A stretch of 5,546 nt of DNA from Candidatus Woesearchaeota archaeon. GTDB lineage: Archaea; Nanobdellota; Nanobdellia; Woesearchaeales; GW2011-AR15. Below, piece after piece: positions 4,299 to 5,546 of the stretch (within the stretch, counting starts at the first letter, position 1; every line of letters begins with the position of its first letter). Under the pieces are notes generated by a model. That model worked only from the letters and a program-made list of their open reading frames with translations. It was not told the origin of the DNA and searched no databases. The translations under genes were made by a program, and so were the position numbers. The stretch spans positions 1-5,546 of the forward strand of contig JAFGSP010000082.1 in the NCBI GenBank assembly GCA_016934775.1, read 5' to 3'.

Positions 4299-5546
4299 AT
4301 GGAAAAAGAAAAAAAACAGACTCTAGGATTGACTGTAAAAAAAGATGAGGATTTCTCAGAATGGTATACACAGGTCATTCAAAAGGCAGATATGGCTGAC
4401 TACAGCGCTGTATCAGGCTGCATTGTGTTCATGGCGAACTCATACGCCATATGGGAGAAGATCCAGGCATTCCTTGATGGCAAGCTCAAGAAATCAGGAG
4501 TAAGAAACGCATATTTTCCTCTGCTCATACCTGAGTCATTGCTGACAAGGGAGCAGGAGCATGTCGAAGGCTTCACTCCTGAAGTGGCCTGGGTGACGCA
4601 TGCAGGAGATAGCAAGCTGAGTGAGAAGCTGGCTGTGAGGCCGACTTCAGAGACTATAATGTATGATTCATACAGCAAATGGATAAGGTCTTATAACGAT
4701 CTTCCGCTAAGGCTGAACCAGTGGTGCAACATCGTCAGGTGGGAATTCAAGCATGCAATGCCCTTCATAAGAACAAGAGAATTCCTTTGGCAGGAAGGGC
4801 ATACTGTATTTGCCACAAAAGAAGAGTCTGATAAAGAAGTATTGGAGATACTTGAGTATTATAGGCAGACATTCGAAGATGTTCTTGCAATCCCAGTGAT
4901 ACCGGGAAAAAAGACAAACATCGAAAAGTTTGCGGGAGCTGACTATTCTACTGCATTAGAGACTTTCCTGCCTGTGAAGAAAGCTATCCAGGGCGCAACA
5001 TCTCACAGCCTGGGCCAGAATTTCTCAAAGGCATTCGACATCAGCTTCATCGATGATTCAGGGGAGAAAAAGCACGGATGGCAGAACTCATGGGGATTCA
5101 CGACAAGGAGCATCGGCATAATGATAATAATGCACGGGGATGACAAGGGCCTTGTCCTTCCTCCAAGGGTTGCTCCGATAAAAGCTGTGATTGTCCCGAT
5201 TCTGTTTGACAAGACAAAAGACAAAGTCCTGAAAAAAGCAAAAGAGCTGAAAAAAACCCTGTCAAAACACGAAGTCATGCTTGATGACAGAGAAGGCTAC
5301 ACTCCCGGCTGGAAATACAATGAGTGGGAACTTAAGGGTGTGCCTTTAAGGATAGAGCTTGGCCCGAAAGACATAGATAACAAGCAGGTAGTTGTAGTCA
5401 GAAGGGACACAGGAAAGAAAGAGACTGTAAAATGGACTCAGCTGAAAAAGAAAGTCGATGAGCTGCTTGAAGATATCCAGAAAAGCATGTACAAAAAAGC
5501 AAAAAAGAACATCGAAGAGAGCATTGTCCGTGTCAAGGACTGGAAA
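4299..5546 (+). CDS. proS: Prolyl-tRNA synthetase, archaeal/eukaryotic type (C-terminus beyond window)
   Basis: The 416 visible residues belong to class II ProRS, which charges tRNA-Pro with proline in the cytoplasm. Motif 1 is at about 71-80 (AYFPLLIPES) and the proline-binding T-S-E loop at 116-118 (RPTSE). Motif 2 is at about 145-167 (V-R-W-E through R-T-R-E-F-L-W-Q-E-G-H), H-S-L-G-Q-N-F is at 236-242, and motif 3 is at about 266-292 (G-F-T-T-R270 through L-P-P-R-V-A-P). The anticodon-binding domain begins at about 293 (IKAVIVPIL) and is followed by a Lys-rich helical stretch. There is no YbaK-like editing insert between motifs 2 and 3, as expected for the archaeal type. Such enzymes are usually about 480 residues long and often end in a zinc-binding domain and a Tyr, so roughly 65 residues are missing at the window edge. 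The start is fixed by GGTGA at 4289-4293. It appears to be transcribed alone, divergently from the cassette. All key residues I can check are present. Confidence 0.97.
   Translation, partial: MEKEKKQTLGLTVKKDEDFSEWYTQVIQKADMADYSAVSGCIVFMANSYAIWEKIQAFLDGKLKKSGVRNAYFPLLIPESLLTREQEHVEGFTPEVAWVTHAGDSKLSEKLAVRPTSETIMYDSYSKWIRSYNDLPLRLNQWCNIVRWEFKHAMPFIRTREFLWQEGHTVFATKEESDKEVLEILEYYRQTFEDVLAIPVIPGKKTNIEKFAGADYSTALETFLPVKKAIQGATSHSLGQNFSKAFDISFIDDSGEKKHGWQNSWGFTTRSIGIMIIMHGDDKGLVLPPRVAPIKAVIVPILFDKTKDKVLKKAKELKKTLSKHEVMLDDREGYTPGWKYNEWELKGVPLRIELGPKDIDNKQVVVVRRDTGKKETVKWTQLKKKVDELLEDIQKSMYKKAKKNIEESIVRVKDWK

Noticed and set aside
4400..5278. Minus-strand reading frames of about 90 codons inside proS
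   Set aside because: They lie opposite a fully conserved ProRS sequence with no promoter, ribosome-binding site or recognisable domain.

Overview
The window reads as archaeal. ProRS is the archaeal/eukaryotic type, and its start is preceded by the archaeal ribosome-binding motif GGTGA. TATA-like boxes lie about 27 bases before the likely transcription starts, and the minus-strand operon pairs a secreted COG1361-type (S-layer-domain/CARDB-like) protein with an FtsX/MacB-type permease, a pairing common in archaea. A DPANN-like lineage such as Woesearchaeota or Pacearchaeota is my guess. It rests on gene style, not on a marker I can place.

Layout. 1-1596 (minus): the 5' part of an ABC permease gene, cut by the window edge, preceded by a COG1361-type surface protein that has its own promoter at about 1636-1650. 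1612-1955: a gene-free spacer packed with short perfect inverted repeats. 1956-3757 (minus): a two-gene cassette with an upstream NodB-type polysaccharide deacetylase (putative Tat signal, probably leaderless) and a downstream SGNH/GDSL esterase with a lipoprotein-like N-terminus. 3758-4298: a second hairpin-rich spacer of about 540 bases, with the cassette promoter, an internal orphan TATA box with a possible 33-codon ORF, and the proS promoter. 4299-5546 (plus): proS, missing its C-terminal end.

How the genes may work together. The deacetylase and the esterase are both predicted to be exported and both act on acetyl groups of polysaccharides, so together they look like a surface-glycan modification pair. 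Sampled 60-base blocks contain 15 and 17 G+C in the cassette, against 27 in proS and 30 in the COG1361 gene. The cassette is therefore more AT-rich than its neighbours and may have been acquired. The COG1361 protein and permease are probably the outward-facing and membrane parts of one ABC system whose ATPase lies outside the window.

The most unusual content is the pair of hairpin arrays flanking the cassette. At least two hairpins occur as diverged copies with compensatory base changes in the two arms, which suggests the folded structure was maintained. Related hairpins occur on both sides of the cassette. Decayed ends of IS200/IS605-like single-strand transposons (or PATE-like non-autonomous elements) are one explanation, and structured RNAs are another. 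No transposase or tnpB gene is visible here.
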